A DNA stretch of 64,000 bases, taken from Coenobita brevimanus (Eukaryota > Arthropoda > Malacostraca > Decapoda > Coenobitidae). The notes below the pieces were generated by a model, which saw only the letters and a list, made by a program, of their open reading frames with translations, made no database searches and was not told the origin of the DNA. The position numbers were made by a program, and so were the translations under genes. The stretch spans positions 8,966,616 to 9,030,615 of the forward strand of contig CM064658.1 of the NCBI GenBank assembly GCA_032717465.1, given 5' to 3'. Shown piece after piece: positions 51,349-62,430 of the stretch (positions within the stretch are counted from its first letter, which is position 1; the number at the start of each line of letters is the position of its first letter).

Positions 51349-51923
51349 CTGTATAGCCTCTGCCCACTGGCTTTAGTATCACCAAGAGTCGTTTTGTAGT
51401 GGTTAGTTCCCTTGTGAAATGAGAGTCTTGAAGCTTCGGATTCGAAATTCCATATTTATGTATGGTAGTTTGGAAAGGGTTGATATGTTTGAAACTTCAG
51501 GTTCAAACTGGTGTCAGTGATTCATAGGTCTGTGTTCAGTTGTGGTGTGAATTTGTTTATGAAGCACCTTTCTCTGGTCTTTCTCAATGGGGAATCATCC
51601 TTTTGTACTTACAGAAGGGCATTATGTTAAATTTATTGTTTCTGCCTGCGAATTTTCTTAAGTGGATGTTTACATAATTATGAACCTTCATTGTGATTAA
51701 TATGATCTCTTAGGAAGGCTGATGCGGTGCCACAGATTTGAAGTCTCCGCTGTAGAATTATCTTTCCATCCACTACAGCCAATCACATCAATGCAATTTT
51801 GCGTTTTGCAGCTAATTTTGAATATATAATTTGAATAAATGGATAAAAATTTACAGCCTTCTATCGTTACAGTGCAAGATTTTGAAAATCCAGATAACTG
51901 GCGAAATGTGTTTAGTCAGTCTT

Positions 51924-51975
<52 letters not shown>

Positions 51976-52323
51976 TTCATGACAAATATCAGTAATTGCC
52001 AAAACAGAAATATTTAAGAAGCTGTAGTCAATCTTCAAGAACTAATTTAAGAATAACAATTTATAAATGAAATATACCATTAATCAGTACAGATAAACAT
52101 TAAACAATATTTTTATTCACGTGTTCCTTCTCCTGTATGTATGTATGTTGTATGCCGCTCGTGTAGTATACACAACACTGTGTACAACATCAATACTGCC
52201 CTATACAAATATCTCCCAAGGAAAAAAAATAATCTTTTACTGGACTGTATGAATGTATATACAATAAATAAATAAATAAATAATTAAATAAATAACTGTA
52301 CATATGTGTGCATGTGTCTGTGG

Positions 52324-52369
<46 letters not shown>

Positions 52370-52985
52370 CCCGCCTTCACTATGCACAGCTACAGCATTC
52401 AAGGTTTGGTGCCGAATATTTGCATGAGGATGTCTCTGCCTGAGAGTAATATCATCAACACAATATGGACAACTCGCAGCTAAAAAGATCTCCACCCAGT
52501 TCTTCATTTTAAAGCAGAAAATAAAGAAAAACGAAATTATCATGGCCGTAGACGCAGAAAGGCTAAAGACACTAACTGGTAACACAGAAACAATATGGGT
52601 TCGGGGGAATTGAAACAGCCTCCTATCCCTAATCCCGATCGGCAAGAAAATATCCACCACATTTTTCTACGAACGGAATTTTGTATGGGCTATATTTACA
52701 GGCTTTCTCAAAATTTATCTTAAAATTCCTTAAGGACAAGAGGAACGTGGGACAGGGGTCATTTCTCTTTCTTTTTTAATCAGGAAATTCAGACTTGTGC
52801 AAACAGCGTAAAACAAACATTCTGACTTCGAAAAACGCCCAAAACATCCCACGGAATATACCTGGCCAGACAACCCGATCGTGTGAATTTATATTTGATC
52901 TTCAGGAACTCGATCATTACGTTCCCATAAGCTACCTATATTAAGCTCATATGTTGGTCTTATCAGTGCAATTCTTGGCGTTTGG
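51349..52985. repeat. Non-coding stretch with (AC)n and (TG)n arrays
   Basis: 51926-51973 is an (AC)n array of about 24 units. 52263-52294 is a short (AATA)n run. 52329-52368 is a (TG)n array of about 20 units. The minus-strand frame 52660-52190 (156 codons) includes the array and shows no family I know. Nothing else recognised. It lies in the fucosidase C-D intron. Confidence 0.7.
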
Positions 52986-52988
52986 TAA

Positions 52989-53281
52989 GGGCGCGTCCAC
53001 AGGTGTGCTCAAACAAGTGTTGGCAACATGTAAGCAACACAATAATGAACACGCTGCAAACATGTTGGGAACAGCAGCGTCCTGATTATGTTGGCAACAT
53101 CATGTTGAAGTTTCAGCTGCCTCGTATGGACACAATGATCCCATTGCTTCTGCTGCCAGTGTTCGAAGCTGTACTGAAACATGTTTGCATACATATGTCC
53201 AAATACTGCTGCAAACATATTCCCGAACATGTTGCCAGCTGTGTTGCCAACATATATAGGAGCACACGTGTGGACTCGCCC
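52989..53281. mobile_element. PIF/Harbinger-type MITE (293 bp)
   Basis: Terminal inverted repeats: the left end begins GGGCGCGTCCACAGGTGTGC and the right end, reverse complemented, begins GGGCGAGTCCACACGTGTGC (20 of 22 bases match over the full terminal 22). The trinucleotide TAA flanks both sides (52986-52988 and 53282-53284), the target duplication of PIF/Harbinger elements. The inside is built of repeated GTTGGCAACATG and AACATGTT words. No coding capacity; the short frames across it are not genes. Confidence 0.8.
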
Positions 53282-53412
53282 TAAGAGATACACAGAAAGA
53301 CACGAAGAAAGATGCAAACGAAGATAGTAATAATAATGTAAGCAATGATAAAGACAGAGGGCAAGATTATGAGCAGCGACAGAGAGGGACTGATGTATTT
53401 GTGTAATCATAC

Positions 53413-53416
<4 letters not shown>

Positions 53417-53472
<56 letters not shown>
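53417..53472. repeat. (AC)n microsatellite at the 5' junction of CR1-like LINE copy 2
   Basis: About 28 AC units running directly into LINE sequence (TCTAGATATAATTAGCC) at 53473. Confidence 0.95.
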
Positions 53473-53475
<3 letters not shown>

Positions 53476-54141
53476 AGATATAATTAGCCAAGAAAACTGT
53501 TGGGACCAAAAGCTAATGGATCTCGTGCAAGAGTTTTTCCTAACGCAACATGTGAGGGAAACCACCAGAAAAAGAGGACTCGATGTACCTTCAATGCTAG
53601 ATCTCATATTTACTAGGCAAGAAAATGATATTGACAATTTAAAATATCACCCTCCACTCGGGAAAAGCGCTCATGCAGTACTAAATTACATCAGGATAGC
53701 ATATGACATAGTTAACAGCAATGAAAGTTAGAAAAAGAGCCTAAACTATAAAAAGGGAAATTATCAAGACCTAAAGAAGTATTTCTTAGAAGATGATTGG
53801 GAATATGAGCTTAGAGGACAAGATTTAAATGCTGTATATAAAAAATTCTGTGAATTTTATGAAATAGGAGTCCAGAAGTACATCCCACAGCACAAAGAAG
53901 CAGATAAGAAATACAGAAATGGTTCAATACAGAATGTAAAAAATCAAAAGAAAGAAGAGATTTGTTGTGAAATAGATACAGAAGACACAATAGTGAAAGG
54001 GCATATAATAATTACAAACAGGCAAGAAACGATTATACAAGAATAAGGAGGGAAGCCCAAAAACAGTTTGAGGAGGATATCATAAATAAAAGTAGTGATC
54101 AACCAAAGCTATTATACAGCTACATCAGAAGCAGAACCAAA

Positions 54142-55408
54142 GTGAAAAATATAATACAATCCATTACGGACGAGGGAATCACCTATACACAAGAGAAAGA
54201 TATTTGTGAAGCGCTAAATAAGAATTTCCAATTAGTTTTTACAGAAGAAAAAATTTTTGAGAGGGACTATGTGGAACATGCATGTCCACACATACTACCA
54301 GATATACAAATATCAGAAAAAGTAATACAGGAGGAGTTAAGTAAATTAGACAGAGGAAAAGCAAGTGGTCCTGATGAAATTTCATGTTGGGTACTACGAG
54401 AATGTGCAAAGGAGTTAAGTAAACCATTATTTTTAATTTTCAAGAAATCCTTGAGTCAAGGTAAACTACCTGATATTTGGAAGAAAGCAAACATCGTTCC
54501 CTTATTTAAGAAAGGGAATAGACAAAATCCACTCAACTACCGACCAGTATCACTAACCAATGTTGTAAGCAAGGTATTAGAAAAGCTTATAAGAAAAGCT
54601 TGGGTAAATCATCTAGAAGAACACAATAAGATAACAGAAAGACAGTTTGGTTTCAGAAAAGGAAAATCATGTGTTACTAATCTGTTGAACTACTATGACA
54701 GAGTAACAGACACAATACAGGAAAGAGAAGGATGGGTGGACAGTATCTATTTAGATTTCAAGAAAGCATTTGACACAGTACCACACCAAAGACTTTTATG
54801 GAAACTGTATCATCAAGGAGGAATTCGAGGCAAACTGTTTTCTTGGATGCAGGATTTTCTCATAAAAAGAGAAATGAGAACAGTACTAAGGGGAAACTAC
54901 TCATCATGGAAAGAAGTGACTAGTGGAGTACCACAGGGTTCAGTGTTGGCACCAATCAATGTTTTTAGTGTATATAAATGATATAAACAGTAACACTGGA
55001 AATGAAAGCTATCTAAATATGTTTGCAGATGATGCAAAAATACAAAGGAGAATTACTAACACAGACCCTTGTAAAGAGCTAGAAGAAGAATTAAATAAAC
55101 TTCATGAATGGAGTAATACATGGCAAATGGAATTCAATGTGGACAAGTGTCATGTAATCAAGTTTGGTAAAAGTGGAAAAAGACCTGATTGGGATTATAC
55201 GTTAGGAAATAAAACCCTATACACATCAGAAAGAGAGAAGGAACTAGGTGTGATTATCAATAACAGACTATCTCCAACTGACCACATCAGCGAGAAGATA
55301 CGGAACATGTATACACTGCTTGCAAATATAAGAATAGCATTCACATACATAAATGAAGACATGCTAAGAAGGATAATAACATCATTCATTAGACCAACCC
55401 TGAAGTAA
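54142..55408 (+). pseudogene. CR1-like LINE copy 2, RT region
   Basis: Two frames, 54142-54981 (279 codons) and 54923-55408 (161 codons), overlapping through a one-base indel at about 54955. The first has NYRPVSLTNVVSKVLEKLIR, DFKKAFDTVPHQRLLWKL and SGVPQGSVLAP. The second begins VYINDINSNTGNESYLNMFA and has FADDAKIQRR. Protein identity to copy 1 is over 90 percent, so the two copies come from closely related source elements. Not functional. Confidence 0.87.
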
Positions 55409-55643
55409 GCATCAGTAGTCTGGAGTCATCTCAAAAAACACATAGACAAGATTGAAAAAGTTCAAAGGGCCGCTACAAGATGGATACCCAGCTTAAGGGA
55501 TCTAAGCTACGAAGAAAGACCAAATAAACTGAATCTACCAAAACTACAGGAGAGAAGGAAAAGAGGTGACATGATAATGCTATATAAATGCATATCAGGG
55601 AAGGAGAAAATAGACATAAATGATTACTTTACATATGGGGAAG

Positions 55644-56203
55644 TGTCGTAAAGACTTTGTAGTTACTTGTAGAGAAGTATATTTTAGACTTGTGGTCGAG
55701 CGGCTTTTATATCTTGTAGTAGTTTCCCCACCAGATGTCATGTAGTGACGGGAGAGGTAAAGAATAGTATGGGACTATTTTTATTTGTCTTGGAAATATT
55801 AAACAGGTATAATAGTATAAGTCCTGGGTAGCTACCTCCCTGTCTCGCTATCTCTCTCTCTCTCTCTGTTCTAAAGCTAATCTCCGTCTCGACCTCTCTA
55901 TAGGGTCGCTTGTCTCCTTCTAAACTCTCTTTCCTCACATCTGGTGTAGTAGGGTGTGTGTGTCACGTATCTTCCTCATGGCAACAGAACTTTCTCACGA
56001 GAGGACTGCTGACAGCTAACTGAATCATCTCCTTACTGGCCGCTGTCGTCAGCTTTCCTCCGTGTAAGCGTTTAGCGCTGCTCGCTTCTCGCAAACACAA
56101 CACCTTCTCATCATTTGACTTCCTGCTTCTATCTGTCTCTCTATCTATCTATTTATCTATCTATCTAGTATGATTTGCAATTATAATATGGAGACCTACC
56201 ACA
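55644..56203 (-). repeat. LTR copy 1 of the non-autonomous LTR element
   Basis: 560 bp, starting TGTCGTAAAG and ending GACCTACCACA on the plus strand. Contains a short (CT)n at about 55851-55867 and a (TATC)n run at 56140-56167. Nearly identical to 58677-59236. Confidence 0.93.
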
Positions 56204-58676
56204 TTGCTCTGCCGCGCAAAAATGGCGTACCATCGACATTTAATAGTTATAATATATTAATACATGCTACATACACATTATAATGAACTTATAAGCTAAT
56301 TAAGTGAAATACATAATATTGTAAAGTAACATAATTGTATGAATATTGTATACATATATTATTCATAGTAAATAGTGATTATTCAGTAATATTACGCATA
56401 TAATTGTGCAATGGTAATACTGCTAGGTTATACATTACATATTTGAGTTATCACTTTAGTAATGTCTAATATTTCACCTAACTTGTATGATGATACTGGT
56501 AATATAGAATTGTGCTATAATTGTATGACTTATAATATTGTACTAACATTGTGGTACTACATAATTGTAACATTTTATGAATTGTTACCAAATATTGTGT
56601 TAATGCATAATTGTGTTGGCCTTATAATTGTAGTTACATAAAAGTTACATCTTGTTAATGCAACATAATTGTTACATATCGTTTGTAGGTACATAATTGT
56701 TGTTAAAGTTACATAAAAGTTACATCTTGTTAATGCAACTGTTACATAATTGGCAAAGTGTAACATAATGCAATCGTTTGTCGTTACATAATTGTTACAT
56801 ATCGTTTGTAGGTACATAATTGTAGTTAAAGTTACATAAAAGTTACATCTTGTTAATGCAACCGTTACATAATTGGCAAAGTGTAACATAATGCAATCGT
56901 TTGTCGTTACATAATTGTTACATATCGTTTGTAGGTACATAATTGTAGTTAAAGTTACATAAAAGTTACATCTTGTTAATGCAACTGTTACATAATTGGC
57001 AAAGTGTAACATAATGCAATCGTTTGTCGTTACATAATTATAATATGGAGTAACAATTGTAATAACTGCAGTCCTAACATATGCTGCAGTCGATGATAGT
57101 GATGATGTGTCGTGCCACTTGTATGTGGAGACAACAATTTGCTTTTTTTGTTTGTAGTTTATGTGGTATTTTGGCTTATGTAGTAACACTTACACTTATT
57201 TTCATTTGTTTGTTATGTGATCTTACTCTATTTCTCTTTTTTCTGTTTTACTTTTCTGTCTTTCTTTCTTTTTTTTTTTTTTTTGTATGTATTGATTTTC
57301 CATAGTTTGTTTCTCTTTGCTTGTGTACGCTTGTTTCCATGTTGTTCATGGTTACATAATTACTGGCTAATTTTCTTGGGATACTTTTTCAAAGTTTAGT
57401 TTATATTGCACAGATACTATAAAATATTATATAGTCCCATATTTTGTTATTTTATATAAAAAAATATATATACATATATACAGTATTAACTATACACACT
57501 GACTTGTTCACCTGTACCTCTCGTGAGTAATATGTGTGTCAGCACTGTGTGGAAATCATTGTCTTCACGATTGTGTTGAAGATGTTCACTCTTGCTAACG
57601 GCATTTGTGTTGGCCATTTTTTTTTTTTTTTCTCTAGGTTACCTTGTAACTTAATTTGTCTGTGTCCACTAGGTAGCTTTAATTAATAAATGTTTAATAC
57701 AGTTCTTTTAATTGCTCACTGAGTAACTGTGATTGTATATTTTCTTTATCACTTTGTAGATATAATTAATGTATAGTTGTATGTATGAAACACGTATTTT
57801 ACGTAGGTATAAATGGTAACACTCGTTGGTAGTAAATAAATGTTATAATAAATGAATGAATATATACAGTGTAGAATATTTATTGTTGGTGATTATTTAG
57901 TGTTTGAGTTATGGAGATAACTGAAGTAAGTATGTGTATTTAAACTGTAACTATACAGCACGTTTTATATGTTTGTGCAGAAGCTTATTGTCTATCACTG
58001 TGTATTGTATAAATGAAGTAACTATGTAACTTACTAATTTTTACCGTGGTGGGAAATGGTGTGAGTGGTGGTGCAGGTGGTGTGTTGACTGACGTGGCGT
58101 CTGTTCAGCAAGCACGCATGATGACCTCAACTTCCCACACTGGTAGCTGTGGTGAGTGAATGAGTAGCGATGAGTAACTTGAGTGAAGACGGGTGAGTAA
58201 GATGAGTTGTAAATCGTGTCTCACTCTTCGTTTGTTTGTTCCCTTTATTCTATGTGGAAGTTTTCTCTGTCCTTTTCTCTAGTGATTTATTCGTTGTGGG
58301 ATGAAGACTGCCGCTACTTGTAGGTGCGTGTAGAAGATTATACAGACGACGTAGAGTTGTTAATTGTAGTTGATTGTAGATGGCTGTAGTTGATTGTAGA
58401 TGGCTGTAGACTTTGTAGAACTGAAGCTAACCTTGTAGTCTCGGTTGCTTTTGTAGAAATTTGCTTTTAATTCGGAGACGATGTCCGCAGATTTGCTGGT
58501 TTGTCGTTAAGCTACTTGCAAGGCGTCGAGTGATCTCTTGACCTCTGCATCAGCGTAATGATCTGGGAGACGGAGGGGGCAGGAGCTGATATTGTTGGTT
58601 GTTGTCAATCTTGATATTTTGTAGGAATTTAATGTTGATTCGTAGACGAGGTTCGTATACGTTCGCTGCTACCAAA
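56204..58676 (-). other. Internal region of the LTR element, non-coding
   Basis: 2473 bp with no retroviral-type domains on either strand. It is AT-rich with many ACATAATTGT words, T-rich runs at 57264-57284 and 57617-57633, and short TGTAGATGGCTGTAG duplications near 58376-58410. It presumably carries packaging and priming signals only. Confidence 0.7.
56640..57045. repeat. 123-bp tandem repeat inside the LTR element, about 3 units
   Basis: The unit includes TTACATATCGTTTGTAGGTA, AAAGTTACATAAAAGTTACA, TCTTGTTAATGCAAC and GCAATCGTTTGTCGTTACAT. The period of 123 bp is a multiple of three, so the minus-strand frame 57189-56575 shows a 41-residue repeat (YVTTNDCIMLHFANYVTVAL type). I read that frame as a by-product. 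Confidence 0.88.
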
Positions 58677-59236
58677 TGTCATAAAGACTTTGTAGTTACT
58701 TGTAGAGAAGTATATTTTAGACTTGTGGTCGAGCGGCTTTTATATCTTGTAGTAGTTTCCCCACCAGATGTCATGTAGTGACGGGAGAGGTAAAGAATAG
58801 TATGGGACTATTTTTATTTGTCTTGGAAATATTAAACAGGTATAATAGTATAAGTCCTGGGTAGCTACCTCCCTGTCTCGCTATCTCTCTCTCTCTCTCT
58901 GTTCTAAAGCTAATCTCCGTCTCGACCTCTCTATAGGGTCGCTTGTCTCCTTCTAAACTCTCTTTCCTCACATCTGGTGTAGTAGGGTGTGTGTGTCACG
59001 TATCTTCCTCATGGCAACAGAACTTTCTCACGAGAGGACTGCTGACAGCTAACTGAATCATCTCCTTACTGGCCGCTGTCGTCAGCTTTCCTCCGTGTAA
59101 GCGTTTAGCGCTGCTCGCTTCTCGCAAACACAACACCTTCTCATCATTTGACTTCCTGCTTCTATCTGTCTCTCTATCTATCTATTTATCTATCTATCTA
59201 GTATGATTTGCAATTATAATATGGAGACCTACCACA
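58677..59236 (-). repeat. LTR copy 2 of the non-autonomous LTR element
   Basis: 560 bp, starting TGTCATAAAG; differs from copy 1 at base 5 and otherwise matches where compared, including the CT run length. Its plus-strand end ACCACA is followed directly by resumed LINE codons (GAAGCATCAGCAAGAGGACA). Confidence 0.93.
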
Positions 59237-59390
59237 GAAGCATCAGCAAGAGGACACTGCAAAAAACTGCATAAGAGAGGTGATAAAGACGTAAGGAAAT
59301 TCAGTTTCCCAAACAGAGCAATTGATCATTGGAATGCACTACCGAATGAAATAGTGTGTGCCAAAACAATTCACAAATTTAAGGATATGT

Positions 59391-59690
59391 AAGGATATGT
59401 CTGATCAGCTAGTCAGGTCAGGTGCGGGTAAGGGGATGGGTCTGTTATGATGTGGCAGGGGTAAACCAGTTCTGCTGTCGGGCCCTGCTGCGGATGTCAC
59501 TGATTGCATTGCCCAGTTGACCCTTGTGCGGTGTGGTGCGGTGAGGATCTGTCCGTTCTCCCCTTTGGGGCTAAGATGCGAATGAATGTGTTTGAATGGA
59601 TGAGTAAATGGAGAGTGAGTCATCCTGTCTCGGCTACCTCCCTTTCCTTGGGGGAAGCAGCCTAGGTATATAGATAGATAGATAGATAGA
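59391..59690 (+). mobile_element. SINE-like insertion with (GATA)n tail in LINE copy 2
   Basis: This 300-bp unit interrupts the LINE between AAGGATATGT (59381-59390) and CGATAAATAT (59691). The decamer AAGGATATGT is present twice in tandem at the left junction. The unit has GC-rich text (GTCAGGTCAGGTGCGGGTAA, GGCTACCTCCCTTTCCTTGG) and ends in about five GATA units. I see neither a clear tRNA-like A/B box pair nor a standard flanking duplication, so it may instead be a truncated LINE tail. Confidence 0.6.
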
Positions 59691-59760
59691 CGATAAATAT
59701 GGTTTAAGACACGGGACAGTACGAGCTTGACTCATTCCTGTAAAGATACAATTAGGTAAG

Positions 59761-59764
<4 letters not shown>

Positions 59765-59797
<33 letters not shown>
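59765..59797. repeat. (GA)n microsatellite between LINE 3' end and fucosidase exon C
   Basis: About 16 GA units. On the coding (minus) strand it is a (CT)n tract starting about 13 bp after the exon C donor, as also seen after exon C' (17327-17363). The LINE therefore ended at, or integrated into, a pre-existing microsatellite. Confidence 0.95.
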
Positions 59798-59798
<1 letters not shown>

Positions 59799-59809
59799 CT
59801 AGCAAATAC

Positions 59810-59942
59810 CTGTAGTGCACCCTGATATCCCAGCATTGAGATGTGTGTGGCTGGTGTGGGTAGAACAGATCCCAGCACCAGCACATCACCTGGAGGCCAC
59901 GTCAGCACTATACCGTACACAGTGCCTTCCTTCTGAGTGTAC
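59810..59942 (-). CDS. Alpha-L-fucosidase exon C (minus-strand gene)
   Basis: The acceptor CTGCAG ends just above 59942; the donor GT follows CTACAG at 59810. It reads YTQKEGTVYGIVLTWPPGDV, then LVLGSVLPTPATHISMLGYQ and GALQ, i.e. the start of the GH29 C-terminal beta-sandwich. It joins exon B, whose last bases GTATG plus the first G here complete Val-Trp, and exon D in phase 0. It is 18 bp shorter than exon C' at 17167-17317 without loss of frame. A (CT)n tract and the 3' end of a CR1-like LINE sit immediately downstream in the intron. Confidence 0.9.
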
Positions 59943-59989
59943 CTGCAGTGGAAGAGACAAGAGTAGATAGACACTGCAATTCACCTGTT

Positions 59990-59992
<3 letters not shown>

Positions 59993-60024
<32 letters not shown>
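59993..60024. repeat. (CT)n microsatellite
   Basis: About 16 CT units in the fucosidase B-C intron. Confidence 0.94.
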
Positions 60025-60028
<4 letters not shown>

Positions 60029-60720
60029 CATGACAAATATTCCTAAACCCTTTCAGTTTAGTTATGCTAATGGTCACTTTTAGCTGGACTGGAAAGTGGA
60101 TTTGAGAAGTGACCAAGGAAACTCATTCCTATCTCACGACTTCGGCTCACTGAATATCATGAAACAATTATTACAGTTGTGGTAGTGGCCCAGTTCCGTC
60201 GGGTGAAAACACCCACTATAGCTGTGTACTGTCCCTGGCATTGATTTCGTGGCGTCTCCTACACCTTGATATTGTCTTGTGTGTTTACAGATTTTTTTAT
60301 ATTGACGTTGTTTGTCTGCATGATAGAGCTACGAAGGGATACTGAGGTGTAATATGTAAAATAAATCATGAATAAGGTGCTTCGAATCTCTAAGGCAGTC
60401 AGAATACTGCCCTTTAGTAGCAGAATGAGTTTACAAAGCAATATCCAGAGGAGATTTCCAGCGTGTACCTACAAGTGAAGATAGTTGAGAGTAGATGGAC
60501 ACGGCAGACTTTCACTTATGTATACTATAGGGCCAGAGCGTCACTGCAAGTCCCTGCCCCTGCTCACACAGATTTAGGAGTAAACACTCACACAATAGGC
60601 CTTAGTTTTATCACTGTGTTTTATATTGTGTGGACATGAAATGGGGATAAATCAAGGGCCTATGGATATTGGAGACTCACACGTTATGAGTTGGTAATCA
60701 CTGTTTCTTTTCTTATATAT
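60025..60720. other. Intron B-C sequence, nothing recognised
   Basis: About 700 bp of intronic sequence on the minus-strand fucosidase gene. No repeat or coding text that I recognise. Confidence 0.55.
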
Positions 60721-60721
60721 A

Positions 60722-61985
60722 GGAATGAATACAGAGCTGTACTTTGATTCTGTTGATCTGGAGAAGGCCTTTGACAGAGTTCCTAGGGAGGTGATGAAGT
60801 GGGCAATGAGAAAGCCTGAGATCTAGGAGTGGCTGGTATGAGTGGTTATGGCTATGTAGGTTGGTGCTCGCACCCCGTTGAGAGTGAATGGAGATTTGAA
60901 TAGTGGGTTTTCCGTGAATGTTGGCGTGCATCAGGGGTTAGTCCTGAGACCCTTATTGTATGCCATGGTGCTTGAAGCTCTCTCTCGTGACTTCAGAAAT
61001 GGACTTCCATGGGAGGACGCCTATGCTCATGACTTCGTGTTGATTGCAGAAAATGAAAGGGAGGTGGAAATGGAGAGTCGGAATGGGGCACAAGGGTTTG
61101 AAAGTAAATGTGGATAAAACAAAAGTGATCATATCTAAGGCTGGTGGCGGTACTGTCAGAGCACAGAGAGAGAGTGGTTAAGTACGGTTTGCCATAAGGG
61201 TGTGGAAAGTAACCTCAACTTGTGCAGTGTTTGTGATAAGCGGGTGCATAAGGTAGTGATATTAAAGGCAGACTGTGAGAGAATGCTGATTTCTTGTGTG
61301 CAGTGTGTCGGGGAGAGCATGTACAGTTTGTAAGGCGTGAGAGGACTGATGTTACTGGTGAGTCTTTTGAGCATGTGGAGGAATTTTGTTATTTGAGAGA
61401 CATGTTACATGTAGGAGGCGGGGCTGGAGCTAGCTCTGTGGCTTGTAAGAAGTATTTGGAGAAAGATTAGCGAGCTGTTGCCTCTCCTGACACTGAGAGA
61501 GCTCTGCCTCCGTCTTAAAGTATCTTTGTTTCGACATGTGTTAGGAGTGTAATGCTGTATGGTAGAGAGACCTGGGCAGTAAAGGAAGAGGATATTCTTA
61601 AGCTCAAACATATACTCGTATAAATGACAGTGATTAGATGGATGTGTAGTGCGTCCATGAATGCAAGGCATAGGGGGCTAGGACTGCTAATGAAGAATTG
61701 AGAGGAAGGATGGGGCCGGAGTGTATTGGTGTCGTGGTGAGGAGGGGTAGACTGAGATGGCTAGGGCATGTTGTGAGGATGGAGGATGACAAATGGGTGT
61801 GAAAGGTGAGAAGTGTGAGCGTCAGGGGTGGGGCTGTGAGGGGCAGGCCGAAAAAGTCCTGGGGCAGGGTCATAGAGTTTGACCTCAGGGATAAGGGACT
61901 GAATAGGGAGGCTGCCAGAGATCGAGCAGCATGGACATGTGACCAAAGCCGACGCATGCAAGGATGTTGGGGCCTTTATAAATTA
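60722..61985 (+). mobile_element. Relic LINE C with Cys-rich insert after the RT
   Basis: Degenerate plus-strand LINE in the fucosidase B-C intron. RT text: SVDLEKAFDRVPREVMKWAM (about 60755), then RVNGDLNSGFSVNVGVHQG (about 60885), then a LEALSRDFRNGLPWEDAYAH block with AHD in place of the catalytic ADD (about 60970-61030). Next a Cys/His-rich patch (VCHKGVESNLNLCSVCDKRV, about 61187-61246) and CVQC/CRGEHVQF-type text, then RTDVTGESFEHVEEFCYL (about 61340). A WMCSASMNARHRGLG block is at 61640 and the C-terminal GRPKKSW region near 61840. This layout, with a zinc-finger-like insert between RT and tail, is one I recall from marine invertebrate LINEs. Many stops; inactive. Confidence 0.77.
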
Positions 61986-62267
61986 TGAGATACGATTCTA
62001 GAAGAAATACAGATAGTGCATATATTGCTGACAGAGTACACTCATAAGCAAAAGTTCACCGATAATCCTCTTCCAGCATTGTGTCCTTCCACATTTCTCA
62101 TTCCTCCCTAAACGACAGAAAGCATCCGTCTTTCTCATACTCTTTTGCTGCGTGTTTCTGATTATTGTTACATAAAATTCTGCCTGTAACACCTTACATT
62201 GAATCAGCTAGCCGGGAAGAGACAGTGAAATTTCGCTCATGGCAGTCCAAACATGTGGTGCACGTAC
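61986..62267. other. Intron sequence adjoining exon B
   Basis: About 280 bp without recognised features, up to the exon B donor (GTACGT on the minus strand, plus 62262-62267). Confidence 0.55.
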
Positions 62268-62430
62268 CATACACCTGGCGTGAGGGAATCATTCTGGTGC
62301 GTCCACGGCTTCGACTCATACACCGCCTGGCCGTTCACCCCCAGCCACCACCCAAGTTGTCTCAGCCGCTCCTCCATGATGGCGGGAATACGGCCGTCGT
62401 GTGTGGGACCAGCGTTGATCAGAATATTAC
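62268..62430 (-). CDS. Alpha-L-fucosidase exon B (minus-strand gene)
   Basis: The acceptor TTGCAG ends just above 62430 and a GTACGT donor lies below 62268. It reads [20 protein letters not shown], then [20 protein letters not shown] and [13 protein letters not shown]. The GPTxDGxIPxxxEERLRxxGxWLxxNGEAIYxSKPW pattern is the signature end of the GH29 catalytic barrel. The first two bases (GT) complete the Gly codon begun by exon A, and the last bases join exon C. Two further copies of this exon lie in the inverted repeat (7663-7826, 8625-8745). Similarity to them persists for a short distance into the introns, so they derive from genomic duplication and not a processed mRNA. Confidence 0.93.

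Larger units (their letters stand above)
55644..59236 (-). mobile_element. Non-autonomous LTR retrotransposon (3.6 kb) inserted in CR1-like LINE copy 2
   Basis: Two direct 560-bp LTRs (55644-56203 and 58677-59236), each TG...CA on the plus strand, flank 2473 bp. The interrupted LINE codons give exact boundaries: a GAAG tetranucleotide is duplicated at 55640-55643 and 59237-59240. On the minus strand the base string just after the 5' LTR is TTTGGTAGCAG, whose TGGTAGCAG matches the 3' end of initiator methionine tRNA, a common primer. That favours minus orientation. No gag, protease, RT or integrase frames are visible; the interior is AT-rich with a 123-bp repeat. LTR identity (one difference seen, base 5) means a recent insertion dependent on a partner element. 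Confidence 0.9.
53473..59764 (+). mobile_element. CR1-like LINE, copy 2, 5'-truncated and twice interrupted
   Basis: It aligns with copy 1 from about 33671 to its 3' end. The LINE sequence occupies 53473-55643, 59237-59390 and 59691-59764. An LTR element (55644-59236) and a SINE-like unit (59391-59690) split it. It has multiple lesions: a TAG after NSNES (53731), one-base losses near 53910 and 53970, a frameshift near 54955 and a TAA at 55408. Unlike copy 1 it keeps the endonuclease segment, but it reads GKSAHAVLN where SDH is expected. The 3' end is one ATTAGGTAAGAACA unit, then (GA)n. Confidence 0.9.

Noticed and set aside
52190..52660. 156-codon minus-strand frame with a hydrophobic centre
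   Set aside because: Its C-terminal half runs through a (TG)n array and I recognise no family; no splice or start support.
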